Source: Clusia tigrina (taxonomy: Eukaryota > Arthropoda > Insecta > Diptera > Clusiidae). From it: a DNA stretch of 64,000 nucleotides. The translations under genes were made by a program, and so were the position numbers. Position 1 is the stretch's first letter; every line of letters begins with the position of its first letter. The notes below the pieces were generated by a model. It was not told the DNA's origin. It searched no databases and saw nothing but the letters and a program-made list of their open reading frames with translations. Shown here piece after piece: positions 62,401 to 64,000 of this stretch. The stretch covers positions 413,369,034 through 413,433,033 of the forward strand of contig OV050030.1 of assembly GCA_920105625.2 (NCBI GenBank), written 5' to 3'.

Positions 62401-64000
62401 AAATTAATTGGGGCATCACAATAGATCTTTCAGAGTTTATAACACCCTGAGACTACCCAATTGATGTCGTCTGCCTAATTGACGCGGATGCAAAATTAAC
62501 TGTTTATGTTTGTAGACACATCTTCAAGGTAAGTCATCCGGTTCGCCCACATGAATCACAGACTTCATACAATTTTGAGAAGGTGTACAATGTTTTGATG
62601 GAAAATGTTCAATCTCGCAAGTATTTGTTCCGTCAGGTTTATGGGATGTTAAACGAATATGTTAATGACATATGATTTTCGAGTGGCAAGGTCGACATTT
62701 GCCCAAAACTGAATTTAGTTGCAATTTCTTTTAGACCAGAGTAATTTTGCATTAAGTGCATGGGGGCTGTTTATAAAATTAGACCCATCGGAAATATCCA
62801 GTTCAGGCAGCCTCAGGATAATCTACGAGAAGCATTGGAATTTCACTTAAGTGTGGCTTCTAAACCCGCTTAGGTATCAACTACTACAATAAAAAAATCT
62901 CTTAACGATGTGATAAACATCCAGGAACTGTGAAGTGAAGTTACACATCTACTCGAAGGACATGGTTACCTTCTGGTACTTACTACACAAAGAAGGGACT
63001 ACGAGAATGACATATGTCGAAGCTGCAGGCAAGGATGTCTCTGCTGCATAATAACACCCAAGAACACTACTTCATCAAATCTAAGGCGACTATTGGGGCG
63101 AGTCTTCTCGATGGAGCGAGTGCAGAACGGAATATGGAACGGTTGAGGAAACACAAGAACAGTGCAGTTTGTATTCTTTGTTGTCACTATTGTGGACCTT
63201 CGTACAAACAATTTGGTCTGAACGTTTTCTATCGTTGTTTATGAATATTAATGAATTAAAAAGAAATATTTTTGTGTTTTGCTGTATTTAAAAAACTTTA
63301 TTTTATATTTTAAAAGAACTTAAATTGAGCAAATCTGTTTATATATTTACGGCCACAGCTTAAATTGTCATTACATCATGTATGTGTGTATATGGCTGTG
63401 TGGCCGAGTATCGTTAAAATTTATTTACATATTGAGACTTCCAAATTTGCCACCTCTCCGCACCACACGTTATGAGTCGTTGCGTCATCAACCTCACCTG
63501 AAATAGAACGAATTAAGCAAAGGAAACAATAAGTTCGATTCTCTTCTACAGATGACTCTCTCAGCTGTTGCTGGCTATCATAGTGTAATCATGTTGCGAT
63601 TACAACGTGAATGACTGAGCTAATTTTTCCCTTGTGTGACAAAAGAAAACCACAATTATCGGCAAATCACAATACATTTAACTTAGAGGGTTTGGGAAGG
63701 ATCTGGATTGGTAATTACACCATGTAAAGTAATTGCATTGTGAACTCGATTCCGATAACTTTGGAGTACAGCGTCAAACAAAGAGAGGAGGCAAAAACAC
63801 ACATATATCCTCTCCCCTACTCGTTATCCTTATACACCATATTCTTACATTTGTAGCCGATGTTGCAACGAAAGATCGCATAAGTTAGCGGCGTATATTA
63901 GTTGTGTTCACGATTTACTTGCACTACACATGTAATGTAAAATAACAGATTCAAAGGAGGTATCGTTTTTTTTCTATGTGCGTAATATGTGCGAACAACA
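62401..64000. other. Non-coding DNA
   Basis: No gene recognised. The frames at 62,999-63,244 on both strands have no known motif. AT-rich DNA follows from 63,240. Confidence 0.5.

Overview
The window reads as repeat-rich, AT-rich, non-coding DNA of an insect, most likely a higher dipteran and quite possibly a tephritid fruit fly. The reasons are GT-AG introns of 60-68 bases inside a transposase gene, a DD41D 'rosa-like' mariner (a group first described from Ceratitis), I/LOA-, R1- and RTE-type non-LTR retrotransposons, and the dispersed word TATACTCGTATA. I found no host protein-coding gene, tRNA, rRNA or CRISPR array that I can defend. Most long open frames are transposon remnants, their opposite-strand shadows, or translated satellite DNA. 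Layout: 1-5.4 kb is featureless. From 5.4 to 26.2 kb the minus strand carries 3' ends of RNase H-bearing LINEs (5.4-6.1, 8.2-9.3, 18.0, 19.0-19.8, 25.6-26.2 kb) and an RTE piece (16.8-17.2 kb). Between them lie an 11-bp satellite with a higher-order period near 600 bp (11.05-12.18 kb), a 76-bp hairpin repeat (18.7-18.9 kb) and a 98-bp repeat (19.86-20.14 kb). The best-preserved unit is a complete hAT transposon at 22,047-24,874, with an exact 8-bp target duplication, inverted ends and a four-exon transposase gene. From 26.8 to 37.3 kb the LINE 3' ends lie on the plus strand. 37-45 kb is mostly unannotatable and holds a long (TA)n tract. 45.9-48.8 kb has a truncated mariner and an RTE remnant. 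52.03-52.95 kb is a short mariner bounded by TA and inverted ends. 55.25-59.3 kb is a LINE split by an R1-clade LINE with a 14-bp target duplication. 59.3-62.4 kb is a mosaic of an ORF1-like frame, two LTR-like segments, a mariner and a LINE tail. Working picture: the elements are dead or nearly so. Most LINE copies are 5'-truncated, as expected of target-primed reverse transcription, and mobile DNA has repeatedly landed in older mobile DNA. The nearest to intact is the hAT gene: it keeps the TTF zinc finger, the hAT core and the dimerisation region, but has one apparent 1-base deletion in an 11-base A run and a Gly where the second catalytic Asp is expected. No novel system stands out. The most informative structures are the hAT gene model with a stop codon completed by target DNA, the higher-order 11-bp satellite, the two nested LINE insertions with target duplications, and the dispersed TATACTCGTATA word. 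Splice sites, motifs and duplications were read by eye; family names come from recognition, not searches.
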